Positions 52,887-62,184 of a stretch of 64,000 bases of DNA are shown here, in pieces. Position 1 is the stretch's first letter, and every line of letters starts with the position of its first letter. The stretch comes from Mycobacterium shigaense. GTDB lineage: Bacteria; Actinomycetota; Actinomycetes; Mycobacteriales; Mycobacteriaceae. The notes beneath the pieces are model-generated. The model had not been told where the DNA came from. It saw only the letters and a list, made by a program, of their open reading frames with translations, and made no database searches. Location: NCBI RefSeq assembly GCF_002356315.1, contig NZ_AP018164.1, positions 5,146,001-5,210,000 of the forward strand, in the 5' to 3' direction. A program made the translations under genes and the position numbers.

Positions 52887-53666
52887 TCAGTGGTAGCCGA
52901 AGCGCCGGGCCAGGGCGTCGACGTCGAGCCAGGCGGGATCGTCGGCGTCGATCCGCTCGCGTGGGAATGACTTGGGGCGCAACGGAGACAAGTTGCCGAT
53001 TTTCCATGGCAGCGCTACGCCCTCCCGGAAGAACTGGTGGTCGCCCGCCGTCGGCGGCGCCGGGTGGGCGAGCGGGGTGGCGAAATCGGAAAAGTTCAGC
53101 CCCCACGCACCCAGAACCGCATCGAGCACCGCTGCCGGGCGAGCGGTGAATGCCTCGTAACGCACCGCGACGACTTCGGGTTTCCAGGCCGTCAGCGGCT
53201 CGAGGCAGCGCCACACCAGGGTCAGAGCTTCGGTCACGGTGTCGGCGATCCAGAAATCAGTGTCGGCACGCATGGGCGAATCTCGATGCAGCAGACAGGA
53301 ATTCACGATGTCTCGCGGATCTCGCAGGACGAACAGAATTATCGACTCCGGGAAGATGCGGCGCACGGTAGCCAGTTCGGTCGCATACCTGGGGTTCTTC
53401 TCGCCCCAAATCCGGTGCGGGTGGGCGAGCTCGGTCATGGTCGCGCGCAGAGCGACGGCAGGGTCGCTGGTTTCCCGGGCTCGTTGCTGGTAGGCCTCGT
53501 ACATTCCGCGCTCGAGGAGGAATGCACCCAGTGTGCCGACGGCCAGCCCCCGGTCGACGTGGATCAGATCGATCTCGTCGAAGATCTCGATGTCGCCGTG
53601 GCGGTTGAGAAATTGGGTGACAATCGTCATCCCGGACCTCGGCGGCCCCACCACGAACAGCTGCAC
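52887..53666 (-). CDS. PAPS-dependent sulfotransferase
   Basis: A 259-residue sulfotransferase. The 5'-phosphosulfate-binding loop is VVGPPRSGMTIVTQF (about residues 6-20) and the 3'-phosphate-binding segment is FVLRDPRDIVNSCLLHR. Family partners EIFDEIDLIHVDRGL and WGEKNPRYATEL are present. The likely product is a sulfated carbohydrate or lipid. The start is a GTG giving VQLFVVGPPRSG; no strong ribosome site was found, and the frame is open upstream through espL. It is first in the three-gene run downstream of espL (47-base gap), so it may be read from the ESX-1 reverse operon. Confidence 0.85.
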   Translation of the reverse strand: MQLFVVGPPRSGMTIVTQFLNRHGDIEIFDEIDLIHVDRGLAVGTLGAFLLERGMYEAYQQRARETSDPAVALRATMTELAHPHRIWGEKNPRYATELATVRRIFPESIILFVLRDPRDIVNSCLLHRDSPMRADTDFWIADTVTEALTLVWRCLEPLTAWKPEVVAVRYEAFTARPAAVLDAVLGAWGLNFSDFATPLAHPAPPTAGDHQFFREGVALPWKIGNLSPLRPKSFPRERIDADDPAWLDVDALARRFGYH

Positions 53667-53713
53667 GACTCGACCGCGCTCGCCTGTCAGCCCGCGGTGC
53701 TGAGGTGCCGCGA

Positions 53714-54058
53714 CTACTCGCCGACGATTTGCGCCATGGACTGGACAATCCCGGCCAGCGCTTCGAAAGTCGCCCCGTACATGGCCTCGTTGGCTGCCGT
53801 CGCCTTGGCTTGGGCCCTGGACAACGCCTCGTTGATGCGATCCTCCACCTTGTCGGCTCCCAGTCGCAGCAGGCCGTCCTCGATGCACACCTGCGTGATG
53901 CACATGTCCCCGTTGGTGACCACTTCGACCGTCTCGGTGTCGTCCTTGGCGGTAAAGGATCCGGTGCCCTTCGCCTTCAGCGCGCCCTCGAGGACGTCGT
54001 TGAATTTCTTCATCTCGTCCAGAGCGGCGATGGCCTGCGGATGCCCGTCGAATTCCAC
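53714..54058 (-). CDS. espL: EspL, YbaB-like ESX-1 accessory protein
   Basis: A 114-residue YbaB/EbfC-type protein (115 in M. tuberculosis). Conserved blocks include FTAKDDTETVEVVTNGD, IEDGLLRLGADKVEDRINEAL and a helical end. In M. tuberculosis EspL supports EspD and EspE stability. It lies directly downstream of eccE1, unlike in H37Rv, where espB is between. Confidence 0.93.
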   Translation of the reverse strand: MEFDGHPQAIAALDEMKKFNDVLEGALKAKGTGSFTAKDDTETVEVVTNGDMCITQVCIEDGLLRLGADKVEDRINEALSRAQAKATAANEAMYGATFEALAGIVQSMAQIVGE

Positions 54059-54222
54059 TGCAGTGGTCCTTACTGTGGGGGATAGCCTGTCTTAGTCTAA
54101 AGCGCCTGCTGCCCCAGCGGCGACACCAATTTGCCTGTTGCCCCGCGGACCCCCGGTGGGTGAACGGAAGTTGAACGCGCCGAAAACCCGGGCCGCCAAG
54201 CTTTTCCCGGACGGTCCGCGCC

Positions 54223-55623
54223 CTACGAGCCTTCTCCCCTACCGGGCAGCGCAGCCTGATAACCCGCTTCCCCGGATGCGGTGACCGGACGGATCGGCAG
54301 CTGGCGATGCCGGGGAGTGCTGATGAGGTTGTGCCGCAGTATCACCGGGTCGACACCGGCGTGCCGGCCCAGGTATGTCGTCGCATTCGGCCACGACACC
54401 TTCGCCTCCGGCCCGATCTGCGCTCCGATCAAGGTGGCGAACTCCTGGAAATGTGGTCCCAGGGTGACGATCCCGCCGGCAGCCGCCGCCCGGACGGCGA
54501 ACTGGGTGAACGCCCTAGCGTCGCCGAGGTTGAGGCTCGCGTCGACGTCGTCGAACGGCATGTAGACCGAGTACTGGCTCGACGTTTCGCCCACCAGCAC
54601 GCCCGCCGATCCGATCGGCAGCTGCCAGTGGCGGCCCGAGACGCGGGTCTGGCCTTGCAGCGCGGCACGCTGGCCACCCGAGACCCGGGAAAACCCGCGT
54701 GGCCGTTTCGGCTTCGTCGCCGTCGTCAACAACACCGTGGACTGCGGCGCGCTCCCGGAACGGATCCGCACCCGGGTAATGGTGTGATCGGCGGGCACCG
54801 ACCACCACACGTCCGGGCCGCCGGGGGCGGTGTAGGCGGTGGTGAAGTTGTCGTGGCCCTTGATTTTCGACCACTGCTCCCGGTCGAAGCTGATCTCCGT
54901 CGCATGGTCGAAATCGTCAAAGCTGCGCGCGCACACCGCGTCCACACCGTGGCCGGCGAGTCGGTCGGCGATCCGTGTGGTCGACGCCACCAGGTATCGG
55001 GCCAGCCCCGTGACGCCGTTGGCGCGCCGGCGAGCCGACTTGCGGGCACGCTGCGGATCCGCGCGTAGCACGACCCACGTCCGCCGGTACGCCGGGGCCG
55101 GGTCTCGCCCGATCAGCCCCTGGTACAGGCTCACCACTTCCGGCGGCGCGGTCCTGCCGACCCGGTAGCCGGCCGAAACGACATCGACTTCCAGGTCGGG
55201 GCAATGCACGGACAACAGTTGCTCCAGCAACCGCGTGTCGACGACATCGTCGGTCTGGGCCTTGCCGTCGACGATGACCGTGGGCGTGAAGGGCCTCGGG
55301 ATCAGTTCGATGATCGCGACCAGTTCCTTGCCCTGCCAGCGCACGGCCACGTGATCGCCCGGCTGCACGGTGGCACCGACGTCGGGCTCCGATGGGGGTT
55401 GCGGGGGTCTGCGGTGCCGGACCAGCCAAGCGAACATCGCCGCAACCCAACCGGTGATGCGCCGGCCCCGATAGGCGACCGTGGCAACGAGGGCGCCCAC
55501 CGCCACGAGTGCCGGCCCCGCCCACTCGTAGTGAGTCCGGTAAAACAGCAGCAGACACAGCGGGGCCAGCGCCGCCGCCCACAGCGCGTGGCCGCTGGTG
55601 AACCGTAGTTGTAGCGACCTCAT
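54223..55623 (-). CDS. eccE1: EccE1, ESX-1 membrane component
   Basis: A 466-residue protein (462 in M. tuberculosis). Two N-terminal transmembrane helices (about residues 11-28 and 33-50) are followed by a periplasmic or cytosolic domain with characteristic segments GDHVAVRWQGKELVAIIELIP, CPDLEVDVVSAGYRVGR and WWSVPADHTITRVRIRSG. It starts 5 bases after the mycP1 stop. Confidence 0.95.
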   Translation of the reverse strand: MRSLQLRFTSGHALWAAALAPLCLLLFYRTHYEWAGPALVAVGALVATVAYRGRRITGWVAAMFAWLVRHRRPPQPPSEPDVGATVQPGDHVAVRWQGKELVAIIELIPRPFTPTVIVDGKAQTDDVVDTRLLEQLLSVHCPDLEVDVVSAGYRVGRTAPPEVVSLYQGLIGRDPAPAYRRTWVVLRADPQRARKSARRRANGVTGLARYLVASTTRIADRLAGHGVDAVCARSFDDFDHATEISFDREQWSKIKGHDNFTTAYTAPGGPDVWWSVPADHTITRVRIRSGSAPQSTVLLTTATKPKRPRGFSRVSGGQRAALQGQTRVSGRHWQLPIGSAGVLVGETSSQYSVYMPFDDVDASLNLGDARAFTQFAVRAAAAGGIVTLGPHFQEFATLIGAQIGPEAKVSWPNATTYLGRHAGVDPVILRHNLISTPRHRQLPIRPVTASGEAGYQAALPGRGEGS

Positions 55624-55628
55624 GGTCC

Positions 55629-56981
55629 TCAGCGCCGTCTCAAGGCTCGTCCGACCAGGGCGGCAAGTCCCAGCGCAGCGGTCAGGCCCAGCACCGCCAA
55701 CGCGACACCGTTGATCGGGCCATGATCCGGGCCCGGCAGCGGCATCGGCGGCTGAATCCGGTTGACCGGAAACGACTTTGGTTGAGCCGGGCCGAGGGGG
55801 ACGTCCCAGGTGAGTGCCGCGACCGCGTCGATGGTTCCCGCGCCCACCGCGTCGTCGACCTCGCCCCCGGGGTGACGCGCGGTGTAGGCGATCCGGTTCA
55901 TCACCTGCGCCGGCGTCAAATCCGGAAACCGTTGCCGCACCAGCGCCGCCACCCCGGAAACGTACGCCGCCGCGAAAGACGTGCCGGCGATCGGCACCGG
56001 ACCCTCCTTGCCCGGCAGGGCATCCACGGGTTCACCGAGTGGTCCGAGGGCGATGATGTTGTCCGCGGGCGCCGCCACGCTGACCCAGGGCCCGTGCATC
56101 GAGAACTCGCTGGGTGCCCCGTTTTGGCCGACACCTCCGACTGTCAGCACCAGCGGTGCGTACCAGGCCGGCGTGACGATGGTCTGGACCCCCAGCCAGC
56201 CGCGCGGGTCGGAGGCGATCGACGGATCCGGCGGCGGGTTCTGCGCGCAATCGCCGCCGACATTGCCGGCCGCCACGACGACGACCGCGCCCTTGACATT
56301 GACCGCGTAATTGAGGGCTGCCCCCAGGGTTGACTCGTCGACCGGTTTTTTGACTTTGAAGCACGCGGCTTCGCTGATGTTGATCACGCCCACCCCGAGA
56401 TTGGCGGCGTGCACCACGGCGCGGGCCAGGCTGCGGACGGAACCGGCGGCCGGCGTCGCGTTAGGGTCGGCCTGGGCGTTGTTCTGCGTGTCCTTCGGCT
56501 CGAAGGCTTCCGACGTCTGACGCACCGAAACCACTCGCGCGCCCGGCGCGACGCCGACGAATCCGTCGGTGATCGAGGGCCGCGTGGCGATGATGGACGC
56601 AGTGAGCGTCCCGTGCGAGTCGCAGTCGGACAGGCCGTTGCCGTCCGGCACGACGAAATCGCCGCCGGGTTCAGCCGGAACCCGCGGTGAAACGTCCACG
56701 CCGGTGTCGATCACGGCGACCGTGACGCCGGCCCCGGTCGCGAACCTCTGGGCTTGGGTGATGCCCAGGTAGGTGTTCGGCCACGGTGGGTCGTGAAAAT
56801 TGGTGCCGGGCAACGTCAGCGGCGCCTTACACACCCGCTTTTGCTCCAACGGCTGGTCGGGGCCGGTGACGTCGGGCGGCATCGCGCCGGGATCGATCGT
56901 GGGCGGGGCGACCGCCGACGCCGGCGGAGCGCTCAGCAGGACCAGGCTCAGCGCCACCGTGATCAGGAAGATACGGTGCAC
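55629..56981 (-). CDS. mycP1: MycP1, membrane-anchored mycosin protease of ESX-1
   Basis: A 450-residue subtilisin-like protease (446 in M. tuberculosis). It has a signal peptide (MHRIFLITVALSLVLL), the catalytic Asp92 (VIDTG), His123 (SHGTL), and the Ser in GTSFAAAY, and ends with a transmembrane helix and RRR tail. Disulfide Cys positions are present. The GTG at 56981 was chosen because it matches the homologue start and has GGAG nine bases upstream; an ATG five codons earlier is possible. It cleaves EspB and stabilises the complex. Confidence 0.96.
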   Translation of the reverse strand: MHRIFLITVALSLVLLSAPPASAVAPPTIDPGAMPPDVTGPDQPLEQKRVCKAPLTLPGTNFHDPPWPNTYLGITQAQRFATGAGVTVAVIDTGVDVSPRVPAEPGGDFVVPDGNGLSDCDSHGTLTASIIATRPSITDGFVGVAPGARVVSVRQTSEAFEPKDTQNNAQADPNATPAAGSVRSLARAVVHAANLGVGVINISEAACFKVKKPVDESTLGAALNYAVNVKGAVVVVAAGNVGGDCAQNPPPDPSIASDPRGWLGVQTIVTPAWYAPLVLTVGGVGQNGAPSEFSMHGPWVSVAAPADNIIALGPLGEPVDALPGKEGPVPIAGTSFAAAYVSGVAALVRQRFPDLTPAQVMNRIAYTARHPGGEVDDAVGAGTIDAVAALTWDVPLGPAQPKSFPVNRIQPPMPLPGPDHGPINGVALAVLGLTAALGLAALVGRALRRR

Positions 56982-57137
56982 CGCAGGTCGCTCCATTCGT
57001 TAAGCCGCAGTCCGCATCGCGGGCCCGGGTGCATCTTAAACATTCCGCACGCTCGCGCAGTCGACTCTGAATTCCGGGTAAATGGATGACAAAGAATAGC
57101 CGACGCGAGGGCTTTGGGCCCCGCCGCCCAGCAGCGC

Positions 57138-58988
57138 TCACAGCGCTATCGGCACATGCTTTTCGGCGCACGCATCCTTCACCGCGGCGACCACGTCCGG
57201 GGTGCGCAGCGTCTGCAAGTCCTCGACCGTCACCGAATCCTTGTCGGTGCGATGCTGGGCGGCCACCCGCGAGTCGCGCAACCGCTCCGCGCGTTCCACC
57301 ACGTTGCGGGCGAACCGCCCGTTCTGCATGATGTCGACGCCGTGCGTTCCGTCGGGCGCGCGGAAGGCGCGCAACGTCGCCGACGCCGTCTTTAGCACCT
57401 CGGCGGCGGCCGGCTCCAACACGGTCGCGCGCGGCTTGCCGTACCGGATCGCGATCTCGACCAGTTCGCCGGGCGTGTAGGACTCGAACCGCAGCTTGCG
57501 GTTGAATCGGCCCGCCAAGCCGGGGTTCACGGTGAGGAATTCGTCGACTTCCTTCTCGTATCCGGCTCCGATGAAGCAGAAGTCGAACCGGTGCACCTCG
57601 AGGGCCACCAACAGCTGGTTGACGGCCTCCATGCCGATCATGTCCGGCCGGCCGTCCTGGTGGCGCTCCACCAGCGAGTAGAACTCGTCCATGAACAGGA
57701 TGCGGCCCAGCGAGCGATTGATCAGTTCGTTGGTCTTCGGGCCCGATGCCCCGATGTGCTCCCCGCAGAAGTCGGCGCGCTTGACCTCGACGATCTCCGG
57801 GTGGCGCACGATACCGAGCCCGGCATAGATCTTGCCCAGCGCTTCCGCAGTGGTGGTTTTGCCGGTCCCGGGCGGACCGACCAGCAGCATGTGGTTGGTC
57901 TGGTTGGCCACCGGCAGGCCGGCCGCCAGGCGCAGCGCCCGCACCTCGATCTGGTCTTCCAGCTCGGCGACGGCCCGTTTGACCTCGGTCAGCCCGACCT
58001 GGTGGTCAAGCAACGCGCGGCCCTCCTGCAGCAGTTCGCCGCGCCGCTCCTTGTGTTCCTCCTCCGCCCGCTGCTGCTCCGACAGCTCGGTGGCCACATC
58101 CCATTTGTTGGTGCGGGTCTTGATGGCGTCCTCGTCGGTGACCACCAGCTGCAGCTGAGGATCGGCGAGCGCTTGCTTGGCCGGCTCGATCAGGGCGCCG
58201 TTGATCGTCGCCTTGGACAGCCAGACCTGCGCCTTGGCCTCGTCGCCGAGCTGACGGTGCGCCATCCCGCGCACGTAGGCGAGGTCGGCCGCGATCAACG
58301 GGAAGTCATTGGGATCGATGGCGGTGACGGCGGTCTCGAGCTGCTGGCGGCGCGACTCGGTCGGGCCCCCGTATCCGCTGCGCAGCTCGACGCGATCGGT
58401 CCATTCGAGTGCGACGCGCGCCTGACCGAGATGCGCCGCGGCGTGCGCCGCCAGCGTGCAGGTCGCGGCGGTGACCGCCGACATGATGATGGCTTGCGGC
58501 GGCAGGATGGCCGCGGCAACCGAGATGACGTCCGGCCAGCGCTGCGTGGCGAACATCAGGTATGCGTCGATGTACTGCTTCCACTGGTGGTTCTCCCAGG
58601 TGTCCAGCAGCGACGAATCCCCCAGCAGCGCTTCGGCTTTCTCGTACTGCCGATTGTCGATGAGCGCACTCGCCAGCGCCAGGCCGGCGTGCGATGCCTC
58701 GGTCACCGAGATGGACAGGTACGGTCCCGCCTTGATCGGCGCCGACAGGCGCGCGCCGATGCGGTTGGTCTCCCGGTGCAGCCGGGAGCCGTATTCGTAG
58801 AGCTGGCGCACGGTCTCCAGCGATTCGTCACCCGCGGCAATCCGTCCCAGCCACGCGTCGGCCATCGACGGATCGATCTGCGTCGCCTCCCGAAATCGCG
58901 CCACAGCGGAGTCCGTATCGCTGTCGAGCAAGGCCATCGCCTGGTCGAAAGACTTGCGCGCGGCGGCAGGTGTCGTGCTGCTGGTCAT
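57138..58988 (-). CDS. eccA2: EccA2, AAA+ ATPase of ESX-2
   Basis: A 616-residue protein (619 in M. tuberculosis). The N-terminal TPR-like half (to about residue 290) precedes the AAA+ domain, which has Walker A LVGPPGTGKTT, Walker B ILFMDEFYSLV, and NPGLAGRFNRKLRF at the arginine-finger region. Its start overlaps the eccE2 stop. A 140-bp gap separates it from mycP1 and marks the ESX-1/ESX-2 border. Confidence 0.96.
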   Translation of the reverse strand: MTSSTTPAAARKSFDQAMALLDSDTDSAVARFREATQIDPSMADAWLGRIAAGDESLETVRQLYEYGSRLHRETNRIGARLSAPIKAGPYLSISVTEASHAGLALASALIDNRQYEKAEALLGDSSLLDTWENHQWKQYIDAYLMFATQRWPDVISVAAAILPPQAIIMSAVTAATCTLAAHAAAHLGQARVALEWTDRVELRSGYGGPTESRRQQLETAVTAIDPNDFPLIAADLAYVRGMAHRQLGDEAKAQVWLSKATINGALIEPAKQALADPQLQLVVTDEDAIKTRTNKWDVATELSEQQRAEEEHKERRGELLQEGRALLDHQVGLTEVKRAVAELEDQIEVRALRLAAGLPVANQTNHMLLVGPPGTGKTTTAEALGKIYAGLGIVRHPEIVEVKRADFCGEHIGASGPKTNELINRSLGRILFMDEFYSLVERHQDGRPDMIGMEAVNQLLVALEVHRFDFCFIGAGYEKEVDEFLTVNPGLAGRFNRKLRFESYTPGELVEIAIRYGKPRATVLEPAAAEVLKTASATLRAFRAPDGTHGVDIMQNGRFARNVVERAERLRDSRVAAQHRTDKDSVTVEDLQTLRTPDVVAAVKDACAEKHVPIAL

Positions 58989-60523
58989 GGTGTGTCAACT
59001 GCTTCCAGCTCAGAAGTTCGCAGAACCATCGGTTCCGACGATACGTAGCGATTCTCGGCGCGGAACAGCTCCACCTCCACGAGATGGACGCAGCCGGCGG
59101 CCCGCACCTCCACCGTCGCCGGACCCGTCTGCGTGATCAACACATTCGCCGTCCCCCGGTACGGCTCGCCCGGCCCACCCACCGAAATCAGCGTATTCGG
59201 CCGCGGCGCCGGAGACAGGGTTCCGTCCACCACGCTGACCGTAGTGCCGGACACCGGCTTGGCCTGACCAGTGACGGCGATATCCGGCATCCGAACGCTG
59301 TTCCACCGCTTCAGGTTTCGAGTGTGCACCGTGATCCGCTCGCCGGCACCGGCCAGCCGGATCACGAACCGCTTGGCCAGGGCGTCCTCGGCCGCGATGT
59401 GCACCCGGCTGAATTCGCTGGCGTCGTCCAAGGGCAGCAGCATCCGGTTGCCACCGGCGACCTTGCCGAGCAACACACCCGACGGCCCGATCGGCACCAC
59501 GAGCGGACGCTGCAGCGCCCCGCGCCGGATGCCGCGCAGCGACGGCAGGGGGCCGCAGAGGTTGGCCGCCAGCGCCTGCGCCTGCTCGCCCCGCAGCGGC
59601 CGCAGCATCAGGTTCAGCGGAGCCGTCGGCGGCTGGGCAGTGCGCACCGTCACGGTCGCCGTGGCCGTCTTGTCGCCGAAAAGCGTGACATTCTGGATGA
59701 TCCCGTCCGCGCGCGCCGACCAGGCCTGTGCCAGGGTCTCCGCGGTGATGTCGGCGGGCCGGTACCAGTAAGTGGTCAGCCATCCCGTTTCGCCGCGCAC
59801 CGAGCGCCACCGCCTGCCGGAGTCCTCCAGCGCGGATCGGCCCAGGCGCCGCTCCATCTCCACGATGTCGGTAGCGGTGGCCACCTTCGCGCGCACGCCG
59901 TGCTGGCGCATGGCCGCGCTGATGCGCTGGGCCGCAGCAAGGGTCGCGGTGCCGACCGACGTACGCCCCTGCAGTGCCTCCGCGTTTTCCAGCGCCGACG
60001 TCCGCACGATAAGCCAAGTCTCGCGCTGTCCGGCATACGGTGGCGTGCCGATCAGCGTGTCGTACACCCGCGGGTAGTCACCCGTGCTGCGCCGGCGCGC
60101 CCCCGCGGAAACGACGCTGATCGAACCCAGCCGCAGGCCGAGGCTATGCCGCAGCAGCGGAAACAGTTCGGTCAGGTCGAACGAGTTCTCGGTGTACGTC
60201 GCCGTGGACCCGGTGAAAAGCGTTGGTGTGTGCGCCTTTCCGAACAGCTGCACGGCGGCCACCGCGACGCCGTCCTGGTACCGGATGCCGCCGCCGGCGC
60301 GGTCGTTGGCGACGGTGAGCGGTTCGGTCCAGGTGATCGGGCGATGCCGGCGGAACCACAGGATCAACCACGACCACAGCGGCTGCCCTCGCCAGCGGAC
60401 GACGCCGAAGAGTAGCCCGAGCACCAAACCCATTGTGAGGCCGAGGTAGTGGCCGAACGCCCAGCCGGCGAGGGCGGCGGCGAAGATGCCGACGATGATC
60501 GTCAGTTTCGTCCCGGTGCTCAT
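58985..60523 (-). CDS. eccE2: EccE2, ESX-2 membrane component
   Basis: A 512-residue EccE-family protein. Two N-terminal transmembrane helices (about residues 8-24 and 27-43, LTIIVGIFAAALAGWAFGH onward) precede a domain with LLRHSLGLRLGSISVVSAGAR and LPLDDASEFSRVHIAAE. It overlaps both neighbours: the mycP2 stop and the eccA2 start, giving a tightly coupled operon. Confidence 0.93.
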   Translation of the reverse strand: MSTGTKLTIIVGIFAAALAGWAFGHYLGLTMGLVLGLLFGVVRWRGQPLWSWLILWFRRHRPITWTEPLTVANDRAGGGIRYQDGVAVAAVQLFGKAHTPTLFTGSTATYTENSFDLTELFPLLRHSLGLRLGSISVVSAGARRRSTGDYPRVYDTLIGTPPYAGQRETWLIVRTSALENAEALQGRTSVGTATLAAAQRISAAMRQHGVRAKVATATDIVEMERRLGRSALEDSGRRWRSVRGETGWLTTYWYRPADITAETLAQAWSARADGIIQNVTLFGDKTATATVTVRTAQPPTAPLNLMLRPLRGEQAQALAANLCGPLPSLRGIRRGALQRPLVVPIGPSGVLLGKVAGGNRMLLPLDDASEFSRVHIAAEDALAKRFVIRLAGAGERITVHTRNLKRWNSVRMPDIAVTGQAKPVSGTTVSVVDGTLSPAPRPNTLISVGGPGEPYRGTANVLITQTGPATVEVRAAGCVHLVEVELFRAENRYVSSEPMVLRTSELEAVDTP

Positions 60524-62184
60524 CGTTCCCGCCGTGCCCGGACGATCAGTGAGACCACCGCGATCGCGCCCGCCACGATGCCGGCGAACACCAACGCCAC
60601 GTTGCGGGCGCGATGATCGGGCGGTGGGGGCGGCGGCAGCGGGTGTAACACGCGACTGGCCGCCGCGGGCGGAAGCCGTTCGCCCGCAGGCACATCGAAG
60701 GTCAGCGCGGCAACCGGATCAACGACGCCGTAGCCGACCTGGTTGTCCACCCCCCGCGGCGGGTTGTGTGCGGTCTGCAGAATCCGATTGACGATCTGAT
60801 GTGCGGACAGGGCCGGATACTTGGCCCGCACCAGCGCTGCGACCCCGCTGACATAGGCCGCGGAGAAGCTGGTGCCCCAGAACGGCATGTTCTTCTCCCC
60901 GGGGCGAACCGGCGGATAGGCATTGACCGGTCCCCCGGACTCCGGGGACAAACCCATGATCCCTACGCCGGGGGCGGCGGCCGCGACCCACGGTCCGGCC
61001 AGGCTCTTGCTGATCGGGGCGCCGGTGTTGTCGACGGCGCCCACCGAAAGCACGTAGTCGGAGAACCACGACGGCGACGACACCGTCTTGACCTGATGCC
61101 AGTCGCGCGGGTCCGAGGCGTTCAGCGGGTCGAACGACGGGTTTTGCGCGCAGCCGTCCTCGCTGTCATTGCCCGCGGCGGCGACGATCACGGCGTCTTT
61201 GACGGTGGCGGCATACCACACGGCGGCGCCGATGGCGCCCTGATCCAGCGGGTCGGCTGCCGAAACACAGGCTGTCACACTGACATTGATGACCTTGGCG
61301 CCCATGTTGGCGGCGTGGACGATGGCACTGGCCAGCGTGGCGATGGTGCCGGCCTTCTTGCGTCCCTCCGAGTCACCGCCGCTGGGATTGACCGGTTCGA
61401 AGGCCCGCGAGGACTGCCGGACGGAGATGATGACGGCGTGCGGCGCGACGCCGGCGACTCCGTCGGGGGCGCCCGCGGGCGGCGGCGGCACCTCGGGGTC
61501 GTCGGGCTGCCCGGGCACGGGGTCACCCGGGCCGTTGGACGGCGCGTCCGGCGGGGGTGGCGGGGGCTCGACGGTCTGGGTGATCGTCACCGGTGAGGGC
61601 GGCGGCGGGGGTGCGGGCGGGGGCGGGGCGCCGCCCGGTGGCGGCGGCGCGGCGTCGGTCGGGGGCGGTCCCGCGGGCGGCGGGAACGCCGGGGCACTCG
61701 GCATCGGCGCGGGCATCGGCATCCCTTGCGGCGCAGCGCCGATGAGCGACGCGACAACGGTTCCGTGCGCGTCGCAGTCGGATAGACCGTCGCCGCCCAT
61801 GATGTAGTCGCCGCCGGCGACGACCGGCAGCCGCCGGCTGGGATTGATGCCGGTGTCGATCACGGCGACCGGGACTCCGTTACCCGTCGAGTACTGCCAG
61901 GCCTTGCCGAGGTTCAGCATCGTGAAGCCCGGCGCGGTCAGGCCGACGTTCGGGTCGGCGACGGTGATCGTCCGCGCGCAGGCGAAGGCCTGCCGCATCG
62001 GCTGATCGGAGGCCGGCTTGCCGTCCGCCGGCACGCGTCCGGGATCGACAGTCGGCGGGGGAATCGCGTGCGCCGCGGGAAGGCTCGCGACCAACACGAC
62101 GAGCAGACCCGTCAGCCCCAGCGCGGCGGCGCGCTGCGTCGCGGCCAGTAGCGCACCGCGGGCCGCGTCAGCTATCCGGTTCAT
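60520..62184 (-). CDS. mycP2: MycP2, mycosin protease of ESX-2
   Basis: A 554-residue subtilisin-like protease. It has a signal peptide (LGLTGLLVVLVASLPAAHA), catalytic Asp in AVIDTGINPS, His in DCDAHGTVVAS, and Ser in GTSFSAAYVSG, and ends with a transmembrane helix and RARRER. A Pro-rich loop of about 85 residues is inserted after the His-bearing strand; mycosins have a shorter loop there that can be cleaved. The ATG at 62184 gives MNRIADAARG and overlaps the eccD2 stop. Confidence 0.95.
   Translation of the reverse strand: MNRIADAARGALLAATQRAAALGLTGLLVVLVASLPAAHAIPPPTVDPGRVPADGKPASDQPMRQAFACARTITVADPNVGLTAPGFTMLNLGKAWQYSTGNGVPVAVIDTGINPSRRLPVVAGGDYIMGGDGLSDCDAHGTVVASLIGAAPQGMPMPAPMPSAPAFPPPAGPPPTDAAPPPPGGAPPPPAPPPPPSPVTITQTVEPPPPPPDAPSNGPGDPVPGQPDDPEVPPPPAGAPDGVAGVAPHAVIISVRQSSRAFEPVNPSGGDSEGRKKAGTIATLASAIVHAANMGAKVINVSVTACVSAADPLDQGAIGAAVWYAATVKDAVIVAAAGNDSEDGCAQNPSFDPLNASDPRDWHQVKTVSSPSWFSDYVLSVGAVDNTGAPISKSLAGPWVAAAAPGVGIMGLSPESGGPVNAYPPVRPGEKNMPFWGTSFSAAYVSGVAALVRAKYPALSAHQIVNRILQTAHNPPRGVDNQVGYGVVDPVAALTFDVPAGERLPPAAASRVLHPLPPPPPPDHRARNVALVFAGIVAGAIAVVSLIVRARRER

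Noticed and set aside
46109..54058. Flanking direct repeats or transposase genes that would mark the cassette as a mobile element
   Set aside because: None was seen at either border or inside; acquisition by homologous recombination or an old transfer is more likely.
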